From Oscarella lobularis (lineage: Eukaryota > Porifera > Homoscleromorpha > Homosclerophorida > Oscarellidae): 64,000 nt of DNA. The position numbers and the translations under genes were made by a program. Position 1 is the first letter of the stretch, and every line of letters begins with the position of its first letter. The stretch covers positions 3,151,733-3,215,732 of the forward strand of contig NC_089175.1 in assembly GCF_947507565.1 (NCBI RefSeq), given 5' to 3'. Under the pieces are notes generated by a model. The model was given only the letters and a program-made list of their open reading frames with translations. It made no database searches and had not been told where the DNA came from. Below, one piece after another: positions 24,133 through 40,802 of the stretch.

Positions 24133-27100
24133 CCGCCTACCGGCGGAGTACGTACACCACTTGCCGGAATATATACACCGCCCTCCGGCAGAGTACGTAC
24201 ACTTCTTGCCGGAATGTATACACGGCCTGCCGGCTGAGTACGTACACCGCTTGCCGGAATATATACACCGCCTGCCGGCGCAGTACGTACAGCACTTGCC
24301 GGAATATATACACCGCCTGCCGGAATATATACACCGCCTGCCGGAATATATACACCGCCTGCCGGCGGAGTACGTACACCACTTTCCGGAATATATATAC
24401 CGCCTGCCGGAATATATACACCGCCTGCCGGAATATATACACAGCCTGCCGGCGGAGTACGTACACCACTTGCCGGAATATATACACCGCCTGCCAGCGG
24501 AGTACGTACACCACTTGCCGTAATATATACACCGCCTGCCGGCGGAGTACGTACACCACTTGCCGGAACATATACACCGCCTGCCGGCGGAGTACGTACA
24601 CCGCTTGCCCGAATATATACACCGCCTACCGGCGGTGTACGTACACCGCTTGCCCGAATATATACACCGCCTGCCGGCGTAGTACGTCCACCACTTGCCG
24701 GAGTATATACACCGCCTGCCGGCGGAGTACGTACACCGCTTGCCGGAATATATACACCGCCTGCCGGCGGAGTACGTACACCGCTTGCCCGAATATATAC
24801 ACCGCCCTCCGCCGGAGTACGTACACCACTTGCAGGAATATATACACCGCCTGCCGGCGGAGTACGTCCACCGCCTGCCGGAATATTTACACCGCCTGCC
24901 GGCGGAGTACGTACACCTCTTGCCGGAATATATACACCGCCTGCCGGAATATATACTCCGCCTGCCGGCGGAGTACGTACACCGCTTGCCGGAATATATA
25001 CACCGCCTCCCGGCGGAGTACGTACGCCACTTGCCGGAATATATACACCGCCTGCCGGAATATATACACCGCCTGCCGGCGGATTACGTACACCACTTGC
25101 CGGAATATATACACCGCCTGCCGGCGGAGTACGTACACCACTTGCCGTAACATATACACCGCCTGCCGGCGGAGAACGTACACCACATGCCGTAATATAT
25201 ACACCGTACACCACTTGCCGTAATATATACACCGTCTCCCGGCGGAGTACATACACCACTTACCGTAATATATACACCGCCTGCCGGCGGAGTACGTACA
25301 CCACTTGCCGTAATATATACACCGCCTCCCGGCGGAGTACGTACACCACTTGCCGGAATATATACACCGCCTGCCGGCGGAGTACGTACACCACTTGCCG
25401 TAATATATACACCGCCTGCCGGCGGAGAACGTACACCACTTGCCGTAATATATACACCGTACACCACTTGCCGTAATATATACACCGTCTCCCGGCGGAG
25501 TACATACACCACTTGCCGGAATATATACACCGCCCTCCGGCGGAGTACGTACACCACTTTCCGTAATATATACACCGCCTCCCGGCGGAGTACGTACACC
25601 ACTTGCCGGAATATATACACCGCCTGCCGGCGGAGTACGTACACCAGTGGCCGGAATATATACACCGCCTGCCGGCGGAGTACGTACACCACTTGCCGTA
25701 ATATATACACCGTCTGCCGGCGGAGTACGTACACCACTTGCCGTAATATATACACCGCCTGCCGGCGGAGTACGTACGCCACTCTCCGTAATATATACAC
25801 CGCCTGCCCGCGGAGTACGTACACCACTCTCCGTAATATATACACCGCCTGCCGGCGGAGTACGTGCACCACTTGCAGGAATATATACACCGCCTGCCAG
25901 CGGAGTACGTACACCACTTGCCGTAATATATACACCGCCTGCCGGCGGAGTACGTACACCACTTGCCGTAATATATACACCGCCTGCCAGCGGAGTACGT
26001 ACACCACTTGCCGTAATATATACACCGCCTGCCGGCGGAGTACGTACACCACTTGCCGGAATATATACACCGCCTGCTGGCGGAGTACGTACACCACTTG
26101 CCGTAATATATACACCGCCTTCCGACGGAGTACGTACACCACTTGCCGTAATATATACACCGCCTACTGGCGGAGTACGTACACCACTTGCCGTAATATA
26201 TACACCGCCTGCCGGCGGAGTACGTACACCACTTGCAGGAATATATACACCGCCTGCCAGCGGAGTACGTACACCACGTGCCGTAATATATACACAGCCT
26301 GCAGGCGGAGTACGTACACCACTTGCCGTTATATATACACCGCCTGCCCGCGGAGTACGTACACCACTTGCCGTAATATATACACCGCCTGCCGGCGGAG
26401 TACGTACACCACTTGCAGGAATATATACACCGCCTGCCGGCGGAGTACGTACACCACTTGCCGTAATATATACACCGCCTGCCAGCGGAGTACGTACACC
26501 ACTTGCCGTAATATATACACCGCCTGCCGGCGGAGTACGTACACCACTTGCCGGAATATATACACCGCCTGCCGGCGGAGTACGTACACCACTTGCCGTA
26601 ATATATACACCGCCTTCCGACGGAGTACGTACACCACTTGCCGTAATATATACACCGCCTACTGGTGGAGTACGTACACCACTTGCCGTAATATATACAC
26701 CGCCTGCCGGCGGAGTACGTACACCACTTGCCGTAATATATACACCGCCTACCGGCGGAGTACGTACACCACTTGCCGTAATATATACACCGCCTGCCGG
26801 CGGAGTACGTACACCACTTGCCGTAATATATACACCGCCTGTCGGCGGAGTACGTACACCACTTGCAGGAATATACACCGCCTGCCAGCGGAGTACGTAC
26901 ACCACGTGCCGTAATATATACACCGCCTGCCGGCGGAGTACGTACACCACTTGCCGTAATATATACACCGCCTGCCGGCGGAGTACGTACACCACTTGCA
27001 GGAATATATACACCGCCTGCCAGCGGAGTACGTACACCACGTGCCGTAATATATACACCGCCTTCCGGCGGAGTACGTACACCACTTGCCGTAATATATA

Positions 27101-30100
27101 CACCGCCTGCCGGCGGAGTACGTACACCACTTGCCGTAATATATACACCGCCTGCCGGCGGAGTACGTACACCACTTGCCGTAATATATACACCGCCTGC
27201 CCGCGGAGTACGTACACCACTTGCCGTAATATATGCGCCGCCTGCCGGCGGAGTACGTACACCACTTGCAGGAATATATACACCGCCTGCCGGCGGAGTA
27301 CGTACACCACTTGCCGTAATATATACACCGCCTGCCAGCGGAGTGCGTACACCACTTGCCGTTATATATACACCGCCTGCCGGCGGAGTACGTACACCAC
27401 GTGCCGTAATATATACACCGCCTGCCGGCGGAGTACGTACACCACTTGCCGGAATATATACACCGCCTGCCAGCGGAGTACGTACACCACTTGCCGTAAT
27501 ATATACACCGCCTGCCCGCGGAGTACGTACACCACTTGCCGTAATATATACACCGCCTGCCGGCGGAGTACGTACACCACTTGCAGGAATATATACACCG
27601 CCTGCCAGCGGAGTACGTACACCACTTGCGGTAATATATACACCGCCTGCCAGCGGAGTACGTACACCACTTGCCGTAATATATACACCGCCTGCCAGCG
27701 GAGTACGTACACCACTTGCCGTAATATATACACCGCCTGCCGGCGGAGTACGTACACCACTTGCCGTAATATATACACCGTCTGCCGTAATATATACACC
27801 GCCTGCCGGCGGAGTACGTACACCACTTGCCGGAATATATACACCGCCTGCCGGCGGAGTACGTACACCACTTGCCGTAATATATACACCGCCTTCCGAC
27901 GGAGTACGTACACCACTTGCCGTAATATATACACCGCCTACTGGTGGAGTACGTACACCACTTGCCGTAATATATACACCGCCTGCCAGCGGAGTACGTA
28001 CACCACGTGCCGTAATATATACACCGCCTGCAGGCGGAGTACGTACACCACTTGCCGTTATATATACACCGCCTGCCCGCGGAGTACGTACACCACTTGC
28101 CGTAATATATACACCGCCTGCCGGCGGAGTACGTACACCACTTGCAGGAATATATACACCGCCTGCCGGCGGAGTACGTACACCACTTGCCGTAATATAT
28201 ACACCGCCTGCCAGCGGAGTACGTACACCACTTGCCGTAATATATACACCGCCTGCCGGCGGAGTACGTACACCACTTGCCGGAATATATACACCGCCTG
28301 CCGGCGGAGTACGTACACCACTTGCCGTAATATATACACCGTCTGCCGTAATATATACACCGCCTGCCGGCGGAGTACGTACACCACTTGCCGGAATATA
28401 TACACCGCCTGCCGGCGGAGTACGTACACCACTTGCCGTAATATATACACCGCCTGCCGACGGAGTACGTACACCACTTGCCGTAATATATACACCGCCT
28501 ACCGGCGGAGTACGTACACCACTTGCCGTAATATATACACCGCCTGCCGGCGGAGTACGTACACCACTTGCCGTAATATATACACCGCCTGCCGGCGGAG
28601 TACGTACACCACTTGCAGGAATATACACCGCCTGCCAGCGGAGTACGTACACCACGTGCCGTAATATATACACCGCCTACCGGCGGAGTACGTACACCAC
28701 TTGCCGTAATATATACACCGCCTGCCGGCGGAGTACGTACACCACTTGCAGGAATATATACACCGCCTGCCAGCGGAGTACGTACACCACGTGCCGTAAT
28801 ATATACACCGCCTTCCGGCGGAGTACGTACACCACTTGCCGTAATATATACACCGCCTGCCGGCGGAGTACGTACACCACTTGCCGTAATATATACACCG
28901 CCTGCCGGCGGAGTACGTACACCACTTGCCGTAATATATACACCGCCTGCCCGCGGAGTACGTACACCACTTGCCGTAATATATGCGCCGCCTGCCGGCG
29001 GAGTACGTACACCACTTGCAGGAATATACACCGCCTGCCAGCGGAGTACGTACACCACGTGCCGTAATATATACACCGCCTGCCGGCGGAGTACGTACAC
29101 CACTTGCCGTAATATATACACCGCCTGCCAGCGGAGTGCGTACACCACTTGCCGTTATATATACACCGCCTGCCGGCGGAGTACGAACACCACGTGCCGT
29201 AATATATACACCGCCTGCCGGCGGAGTACGTACACCACTTGCCGGAATATATACACCGCCTGCCAGCGGAGTACGTACACCACTTGCCGTAATATATACA
29301 CCGCCTGCCGGCGGAGTACGTACACCACTTGCCGGAATATATACATCGCCTGCCGGCGGAGTACGTACACCACTTGCCGGAATATATACACCGCCTGCCG
29401 GCGGAGTGCGTACACCACTTGCCGGAATATATACATCGCCTGCCGGCGGAGTACGTACACCTCTTGCCGGAATATATACATCGCCTCCCGGCGGAGTACG
29501 TACACCGCTTGCCGGAATATATACACCGCCTGCCAGCGGAGTACGTACACCACTTGCCGGAATATATACATCGCCTCCCGGCGGAGTACGTACACCGCTT
29601 GCCGGAATATATACACCGCCTGCCAGCGGAGTACGTACACCACTTGCCGTAATATATACACCGCCTGCCGGCGGATTACGTACACCACTCTCCGTAATAT
29701 ATACACCGCCTGCCGGCGGAGTACGTACACCACTTGCCGTAATATATACATCGCCTGCCGGCGGAGTACGTACACCACTTGCCGTAATATATACACCGCC
29801 TGCCGGCGGAGTACGTACACCACTTGCCCGAATATATACACCGCCTACCGGCGGAGTACGTACACCACTTGCCGGAATATATACACCGCCTGCCGGCGGA
29901 GTACGTACACCACTTGCCGTAATATATACACCGCCTGCCGGCGGAGTACGTACACCACTTGCCCGAATATATACACCGCCTACCGGCGGAGTGCGTACAC
30001 CACTTGCCGGAATATATACACCGCCTGCCAGCGGAGTACGTACACCGCTTGCTGGAATATATACACCGCCTGTCAGCGGAGTACGTACACCACTCACCGT

Positions 30101-33100
30101 AATATATACACCGCCTGCCGGCGGAGTACGTACACCACTTGCAGAAATATATACACCGCCTGCCGGCGGAGAACGTAAACCACTTGCAGTAATATATACA
30201 CCGCCTGCCGGCGGAGTACGTACACCACTTGCCGGAATATATACACCGCCTGCCGGCGGAGTGCGTACACCACTTGCAGGAATATATACACCGCCTGCCG
30301 GCGGAGTGCGTACACCACTTGCCGTAATATATACACCGCCTGCCGGCGGAGTACGTACACCACTTGCCGGAATATATACACCGCCTGCCGGCGGAGTACG
30401 TACACCACTTGCCGGAATATATACACCGCCTGCCGGCGGAGTGCGTACACCACTTGCAGGAATATATACACCGCCTGCCGGCGGAGTGCGTACACCACTT
30501 GCCGTAATATATACACCGCCTGCCGGCGGAGTACGTACACCACTTGCCGTAATATATACACCGCCTGCCGGCGGAGTACGTACACCACTTGCCGTAATAT
30601 ATACACCGCCTGCCGGCGGAGTACGTACACCACTTGCCGTAATATATACACCGCCTGCCGGCGGAGTACGTACACCACTTGCAGAAATATATACACCGCC
30701 TGCCGGCGGAGTACGTACACCTCTTGCCGGAATATATACATCGCCTGCCGGCGGAGTACGTACACCTCTTGCCCGAATATATACATCGCCTGCCGGCGGA
30801 GTACGTACACCACTTGCCGGAATATATACACCGCCTGCCGGCGGAGTGCGTACACCACTTGCCGGAATATATACATCGCCTGCCGGCGGAGTACGTACAC
30901 CTCTTGCCGGAATATATACATCGCCTCCCTGCGGAGTACGTACACCGCTTGCCGGAATATATACACCGCCTGCCAGCGGAGTACGTACACCACTTGCCGT
31001 AATATATACACCGCCTGCCAGCGGAGTACGTACACCACGTGCCGTAATATATACACCGCCTGCCGGCGGAGTACGTACACCACTTGCCGTAATATATACA
31101 CCGCCTGCCGGCGGAGTACGTACACCACTTGCCGTAATATATACACCGCCTTCCGGCGGAGTACGTACACCACTTGCCCGAATATATACACCGCCTACCG
31201 GCGGAGTACGTACACCACTTGCCGGAATATATACACCGCCTGCCGGCGGAGTACGTACACCACTTGCCGTAATATATACACCGCCTGCCGGCGGAGTACG
31301 TACACCACTTGCCCGAATATATACACCGCCTACCGGCGGAGTACGTACACCACTTGCCCGAATATATACACCGCCTGCCAGCGGAGTACGTACACCGCTT
31401 GCTGGAATATATACACCGCCTGCCAGCGGAGTACGTACACCACTTGCCGTAATATATACACCACCTGCCGGCGGAGTACGTACACCACTTGCAGAAATAT
31501 ATACACCGCCTGCCGGCGGAGAACGTACACCACTTGCCGTAATATATACACCGCCTGCCGGCGGAGTACGTACACCACTTGCCGGAATATATACACCGCC
31601 TGCCGGCGGAGTACGTACACCACTTGCCGGAATATATACACCGCCTGCCGGCGGAGTGCGTACACCACTTGCAGGAATATATACACCGCCTGCCGGCGGA
31701 GTACGTACACCACTTGCCGTAATATATACACCGCCTTCCGGCGGAGTACGTACACCACTTGCCGTAATATATACACCGCCTGCCGGCGGAGTACGTACAC
31801 CACTTGCCGTAATATATACACCGCTTGCCGGCGGAGTACGTACACCACTTGCCCTAATATACAGTATACACCGCCTACCGGCGGAGTACGTACACCACTT
31901 GCCGGAATATATACACCGCCTGCCGGCGGAGTACGTACACCACTTGCCGGAATATATACACCTCCTGTCGGCGGAGTACGTACACCACTTGCCCGAATAT
32001 ATACACCGCCTACCGGCGGAGTACGTACACCACTTGCCGGAATATATACACCGCCTGCCAGCGGAGTACGTACACCGCTTGCTGGAATATATACACCGCC
32101 TCCCGGCGGAGTACGTACACCGCTTGCCGGAATATATACACCGCCTGCCAGCGGAGTACGTACACCACTTGCCGTAATATATACACCGCCTGCCGGCGGA
32201 GTACGTACACCACTTGCCGTAATATATACACCGCCTGCCGGCGGAGTACGTACACCACTTGCCGTAATATATACACCGCCTGCCGGCGGAGTACGTACAC
32301 CTCTTGCCGGAATATATACATCGCCTGCCGGCGGAGTACGTACACCTCTTGCCCGAATATATACATCGCCTGCCGGCGGAGTACGTACACCACTTGCCGG
32401 AATATATACACCGCCTGCCGGCGGAGTGCGTACACCACTTGCCGGAATATATACATCGCCTGCCGGCGGAGTACGTACACCTCTTGCAGGAATATATACA
32501 TCGCCTGCCGGCGGAGTACGTACACCACTTGCCGTAATATATACACCGCCTGCCGGCGGAGTACGTACACCACTTGCCGTAATATATACGCCGCCTGGCG
32601 GCGGAGTACGTACACCACTTGCAGGAATATATACACCGCCTGCCGGCGGAGTACGTACACCACTTGCCGTAATATATACACCGCCTGCCGGCGGAGTACG
32701 TACACCACTTGCCGTAATATATACACCGCCTACCGGCGGAGTACGTACACCACTTGCCGGAATATATACACCGCCTGCCGGCGGAGTACGTACACCACTT
32801 GCCGCAATATATACACCGCCTGCCGGCGGAGTACGTACACCACTTGCCGTAATATATACACCGCCTGCCGGCGGAGTACGTACACCACTTGCCCGAATAT
32901 ATACACCGCCTACCGGCTGAGTACGTACACCACTTGCCGGAATATATACACCGCCTGCCAGCGGAGTACGTACACCGCTTGCTGGAATATATACACCGCC
33001 TGCAAGCGGAGTACGTACACCACTTGCCGTAATATATACACCGCCTGCCGGCGGAGTACGTACACCACTTGCAGAAATATATACGCCGCCTGGCGGCGGA

Positions 33101-36100
33101 GTACGTACACCACTTGCAGGAATATATACACCGCCTGCCGGCGGAGTACGTACACCACTTGCCGTAATATATACACCGCCTGCCGGCGGAGTACGTACAC
33201 CACTTGCCGTAATATATACACCGCCTACCGGCGGAGTACGTACACCACTTGCCGGAATATATACACCGCCTACCGGCGGAGTACGTACACCACTTGCCGT
33301 AATATATACACCGCCTGCCGGCGGAGTACGTACACCACTTGCCGGAATATATACGCCGCCTACCGGCGGAGTACGTACACCACTTGCAGGAATATATACA
33401 CCGCCTACCGGCGGAGTACGTACACCACTTGCCGTAATATATACACCGCCTGCCGGAATATATACACCGCCTTCCGGCGGAGTACGTACACCACTTGCCG
33501 GAATATATACACCGCCTGCCGGCGGAGTACGTACACCACTTGCCGTAATATATACGCCGCCTACCGGCGGAGTACGTACACCACTTGCCGTAATATATAC
33601 ACCGCCTACCGGCGGAGTACGTACACCACTTGCCGGAATATATACACCGCCTGCCGGCGGAGTACGTACACCACTTGCCGTAATATATACACCGCCTACC
33701 GGCGGAGTACGTACACCACTTGCCGTAATATATACGCCGCCTACCGGCGGAGTACGTACACCACTTGCCGTATTATATACACCGCCTGCCGGCGGAGTAC
33801 GTGCACCACTTGCCGTAATATATACACCGCCTGCCGGCGGAGTACGTACACCACTTGCAGGAATATATACACCGCCTCCCGGCGGAGTACGTACACCGCT
33901 TGCCGGAATATATACACCGCCTGCCAGCGGAGTACGTACACCACTTGCCGTAATATATACACCGCCTGCCGGCGGAGTACGTACACCACTTGCCGTAATA
34001 TATACACCGCCTGCCGGCGGAGTACGTACACCACTTGCCGTAATATATACACCGCCTGCCGGCGGAGTACGTACACCTCTTGCCGGAATATATACATCGC
34101 CTGCCGGCGGAGTACGTACACCTCTTGCCCGAATATATACATCGCCTGCCGGCGGAGTACGTACACCACTTGCCGGAATATATACACCGCCTGCCGGCGG
34201 AGTGTGTACACCACTTGCCGGAATATATACATCGCCTGCCGGCGGAGTACGTACACCTCTTGCAGGAATATATACATCGCCTCCCGGCGGAGTACCTACA
34301 CCGCTTGCCGGAATATATACACCGCCTGCCAGCGGAGTACGTACACCACTTGCCGTAATATATACACCGCCTGCCGGCGGAGTACGTACACCACTTGCCG
34401 TAATATATACACCGCCTGCCGGCGGAGTACGTACACCACTTGCCGTAATATATACGCCGCCTGGCGGCGGAGTACGTACACCACTTGCAGGAATATATAC
34501 ACCGCCTGCCGGCGGAGTACGTACACCACTTGCCGTAATATATACACCGCCTGCCGGCGGAGTACGTACACCACTTGCCGTAATATATACACCGCCTACC
34601 GGCGGAGTACGTACACCACTTGCCGGAATATATACATCGCCTACCGGCGGAGTACGTACACCACTTGCCGTAATATATACACCGCCTGCCGGCGGAGTAC
34701 GTACACCACTTGCCGGAATATATACGCCGCCTACCGGCGGAGTACGTACACCACTTGCAGGAATATATACATCGCCTACCGGCGGAGTACGTACACTACT
34801 TGCCGTAATATATACACCGCCTGCCGGAATATATACACCGCCTGCCGGCGGAGTACGTACACCACTTGCCGGAATATATACACCGCCTGCCGGCGGAGTA
34901 CGTACACCACTTGCCGTAATATATACGCCGCCTACCGGCGGAGTACGTACACCACTTGCCGTAATATATACACCGCCTACCGGCGGAGTACGTACACCAC
35001 TTGCCGGAATATATACACCGCCTGCCGGCGGAGTACGTACACCACTTGCCGTAATATATACACCGCCTACCGGCGGAGTACGTACACCACTTGCCGTAAT
35101 ATATACGCCGCCTACCGGCGGAGTACGTACACCACTTGCCGTATTATATAGACCGCCTGCCGGCGGAGTACGTACACCACTTGCCGTAATATATACACCG
35201 CCTGCCGGCGGAGTACGTACACCACTTGCCGTAATATATACACCGCCTGCCGGCGGAGTACGTACACCACTTGCAGGAATATATACACCGCCTCCCGGCG
35301 GAGTACGTACACCGCTTGCCGGAATATATACACCGCCTGCCAGCGGAGTACGTACACCACTTGCCGTAATATATACACCGCCTGCCGGCGGAGTACGTAC
35401 ACCACTTGCCGTAATATATACACCGCCTACCGGCGGAGTACATACACCACTTGCCGTAATATATACACCGCCTGCCGGCGGAGTACGTACACCTCTTGCC
35501 GGAATATATACATCGCCTGCCGGCGGAGTACGTACACCACTTGCCGGAATATATACACCGCCTGCCGGCGGAGTACGTACACCACTTGCCGTAATATATA
35601 CGCCGCCTACCGGCGAAGTACGTACACCACTTGCCGTAATATATACACCGCCTACCGGCGGAGTACGTACACCACTTGCAGGAATATATACACCGCCTCC
35701 CGGCGGAGTACGTACACCGCTTGCCGGAATATATACACCGCCTGCCAGCGGAGTACGTACACCACTTGCCGTAATATATACACCGCCTGCCGGCGGAGTA
35801 CGTACACCACTTGCCGTAATATATACACCGCCTGCCGGCGGAGTACGTACACCACTTGCCGTAATATATACACCGCCTGCCGGCGGAGTACGTACACCTC
35901 TTGCCGGAATATATACATCGCCTGCCGGCGGAGTACGTACACCTCTTGCCCGAATATATACATCGCCTGCCGGCGGAGTGCGTACACCACTTGCCGGAAT
36001 ATATTCATCGCCTGCCTGCGGAGTACGTACACCTCTTGCAGGAATATATACATCGCCTCCCGGCGGAGTACGTACACCGCTTGCCGGAATATATACACCG

Positions 36101-39100
36101 CCTGCCAGCGGAGTACGTACACCACTTGCCGTAATATATACACCGCCTGCCGGCGGAGTACGTACACCACTTGCCGTAATATATACACCGCCTGCCGGCG
36201 GAGTACGTACACCACTTGCCGTAATATATACACCGCCTGCCGGAATATATACACCGCCTACCGGCGGAGTACGTACACCACTTGCCGTAATATATACACC
36301 GCTTGCCGGCGGAGTACGTACACCACTTGCCCGAATATATACACCGCCTACCGGCGGACTACGTACGCCACTTGCCGGAATATATACACCGCCTGCCGGC
36401 GGAGTGCGTACACCACTTGCCGTAATATATACACCGCCTGCCGGCGGAGTACGTACACCACTTGCCGTAATATATACACCGCCTGCCGGCAGATTACGTA
36501 CACCACTTGCAGGAATATATACACCGCCTGCCGGCGGAGTACGTACACCTCTTGCCGGAATATATACATCGCCTGCCGGCGGAGTACGTACACCTTTTGC
36601 CCGAATATATACATCGCCTGCCGGCGGAGTACGTACACCACTTGCCGGAATATATACACCGCCTGCCGGCGGAGTACGTACACCACTTGCAGGAATATAT
36701 ACACCGCCTGCCGGCGGAGTACGTACACCACTTGCAGGAATATATACACCGCCTGCCGGCGGAGTGCGTACACCACTTGCCGGAATATATACATCGCCTG
36801 CCGGCGGAGTACGTACACCTCTTGCCGGAATATATACATCGCTTTCCAGCGGAGTACGTACACCGCTTGCCGGAATATATACACCGCCTGCCAGCGGAGT
36901 ACGTACACCACTTGCCGTAATAGATACACCGCCTGCCGGCGGAGTACGTACACCGCTTGCCGTAATATATACACCGCCTGCCAGCGGAGTACGTACACCA
37001 CTTGCCGTAATATATACACCGCCTGCCGGCGGAGTATGTACACCACTTGCCGTAATATATACACCGCCTGCCGGCGGAGTACGTACACCACTTGCCCGAA
37101 TATATACACCGCCTACCGGCGGAGTACGTACACCACTTGCCGGAATATATACACCGCCTGCCGGCGGAGAACGTACACCACTTGCCGTAATATATACACC
37201 GCCTGCCGGCGGAGTACGTACACCACTTGCCCGAATATATACACCGCCTGCCAGCGGAGTACGTACACCACTTGCCGGAATATATACACCGCCTGCCAGC
37301 GGAGTACGTACACCACTTGCCGTAATATATACACCGCCTGCCGGCGGAGTACGTACACCACTTGCCGTAATATATACACCGCCTGCCGGCGGAGTACGTA
37401 CACCACTTGCCGGAATATATACACCGCCTGCCAGCGGAAAACGTACACCACTTGCCGTAATATATACACCGCCTGCCGGCGGAGTACGTACACCACTTGC
37501 CGGAATATATACACCGCCTGCCGGCGGAGTACGTACACCACTTGCCGGAATATATACACCGCTTGCCGGCGGAGTACGTACACCACTTGCAGGAATATAT
37601 ACACCGCCTGCCGGCGGAGTACGTACACCACTTGCCGTAATATATACACCGCCTGCCGGCGGAGTACGTACACCACTTGCCGTAATATATACACCGCCTT
37701 CCGGCGGAGTACGTACACCACTTGCCGTAATATATACACCGCTTGCCGGCGGAGTACGTACACCACTTGCCCGAATATATACACCGCCTACCGGCGGAGT
37801 ACGTACGCCACTTGCCGGAATATATACACCGCCTGCTGGCGGAGTGCGTACACCACTTGCCGTAATATATACACCGCCTGCCGGCGGAGTACGTACACCA
37901 CTTGCCGTAATATATACACCGCCTGCCGGCGGAGTACGTACACCTCTTGCCGGAATATATACATCGCCTGCCGGCGGAGTACGTACACCTCTTGCCCGAA
38001 TATATACATCGCCTGCCGGCGGAGTACGTACACCACTTGCCGGAATATATACACCGCCTGCCGGCGGAGTACGTACACCACTTGCAGGAATATATACACC
38101 GCCTGCCGGCGGAGTACGTACACCACTTGCAGGAATATATACACCGCCTGCCGGCGGAGTGCGTACACCACTTGCCGGAATATATACATCGCCTGCCGGC
38201 GGAGTACGTACACCTCTTGCCGGAATATATACATCGCTTCCCAGCGGAGTACGTACACCGCTTGCCGGAATATATACACCGCCTGCCAGCGGAGTACGTA
38301 CACCACTTGCCGTAATAGATACACCGCCTGCCGGCGGAGTACGTACACCGCTTGCCGTAATATATACACCGCCTGCCAGCGGAGTACGTACACCACTTGC
38401 CGTAATATATACACCGCCTGCCGGCGGAGTATGTACACCACTTGCCGTAATATATACACCGCCTGCCGGCGGAGTACGTACACCACTTGCCCGAATATAT
38501 ACACCGCCTACCGGCGGAGTACGTACACCACTTGCCGGAATATATACACCGCCTGCCAGCGGAGTACGTACACCACTTGCCGTAATAGATACACCGCCTG
38601 CCGGCGGAGTACGTACACCGCTTGCCGTAATATATACACCGCCTGCCAGCGGAGTACGTACACCACTTGCCGTAATATATACACCGCCTGCCGGCGGAGT
38701 ATGTACACCACTTGCCGTAATATATACACCGCCTGCCGGCGGAGTACGTACACCACTTGCCCGAATATATACACCGCCTACCGGCGGAGTACGTACACCA
38801 CTTGCCGGAATATATACACCGCCTGCCGGCGGAGAACGTACACCACTTGCCGTAATATATACACCGCCTGCCGGCGGAGTACGTACACCACTTGCCCGAA
38901 TATATACACCGCCTGCCAGCGGAGTACGTACACCACTTGCCGTAATATATACACCGCCTGCCGGCGGAGTACGTACACCACTTGCAGAAATATATACACC
39001 GCCTGCCGGCGGAGAACGTACACCACTTGCCGTAATATATACACCGCCTGCCGGCGGAGTACGTACACCGCTTGCCGTAATATATACACCGCCTGCCGGC

Positions 39101-40802
39101 GGAGTACGTACACCACTTGCCCGAATATATACACCGCCTACCCGCGGAGTACGTACACCACTTGCCGGAATATATACACCGCCTGCCGGCGGAGAACGTA
39201 CACCACTTGCCGTAATATATACACCGCCTGCCGGCGGAGTACGTACACCACTTGCCCGAATATATACACCGCCTCCCGGCGGAGTACGTACACCACTTGC
39301 CGGAATATATACACCGCCTGCCAGCGGAGTACGTACACCGCTTGCTGGAATATATACACCGCCTGCCAGCGGAGTACGTACACCACTTGCCGTAATATAT
39401 ACACCGCCTGCCGGCGGAGTACGTACACCACTTGCCGTAATATATACACCGCCTGCCAGCGGAGTACGTACACCGCTTGCTGGAATATATACACCGCCTG
39501 CCAGCGGAGTACGTACACCGCTTGCTGGAATATATACACCGCCTGCCAGCGGAGTACGTACACCACTTGCCGGAATATATACACCGCCTGCCGGCGGAGT
39601 GCGTACACCACTTGCAGGAATATATACACCACCTGCCGGCGGAGTACGTACACCTCTTGCCCGAATATATACATCGCCTGCCGGCGGAGTACGTACACCA
39701 TTTGCCGGAATATATACACCGCCTGCCGGCGGAGTGCGTACACCACTTGCAGGAATATATACACCGCCTCCCGGCGGAGTACGTACACCACTTGCCGGAA
39801 TATATACACCGCCTGCCAGCGGAGTACGTACACCACTTGCCGTAATATATACACCGCCTGCCGGCGGAGTACGTACACCACTTGCAGAAATATATACACC
39901 GCCTGCCGGCGGAGAACGTACACCACTTGCCGTAATATATACACCGCCTGCCGGCGGAGTACGTACACCGCTTGCCGTAATATATACACCGCCTGCCAGC
40001 GGAGTACGTACACCACTTGCCGTAATATATACACCGCCTGCCGGCGGAGTACGTACACCACTTGCCGTAATATATACACCGCCTGCCGGCGGAGTACGTA
40101 CACCACTTGCCCGAATATATACACCGCCTACCGGCGGAGTACGTACACCACTTGCCGGAATATATACACCGCCTGCCGGCGGAGAACGTACACCACTTGC
40201 CGTAATATATACACCGCCTGCCGGCGGAGTACGTACACCACTTGCCCGAATATATACACCGCCTGCCGGCGGAGTGCGTACACCACTTGCAGGAATATAT
40301 ACACCACCTGCCGGCGGAGTACGTACACCTCTTGCCCGAATATATACATCGCCTGCCGGCGGAGTACGTACACCATTTGCCGGAATATATACACCGCCTG
40401 CCGGCGGAGTGCGTACACCACTTGCAGGAATATATACACCGCCTCCCGGCGGAGTACGTACACCACTTGCCGGAATATATACACCGCCTGCCAGCGGAGT
40501 ACGTACACCACTTGCCGTAATATATACACCGCCTGCCGGCGGAGTACGTACACCACTTGCAGAAATATATACACCGCCTGCCGGCGGAGAACGTACACCA
40601 CTTGCCGTAATATATACACCGCCTGCCGGCGGAGTACGTACACCGCTTGCCGTAATATATACACCGCCTGCCAGCGGAGTACGTACACCACTTGCCGTAA
40701 TATATACACCGCCTGCCGGCGGAGTACGTACACCACTTGCCGTAATATATACACCGCCTGCCGGCGGAGTACGTACACCACTTGCCCGAATATATACACC
40801 GC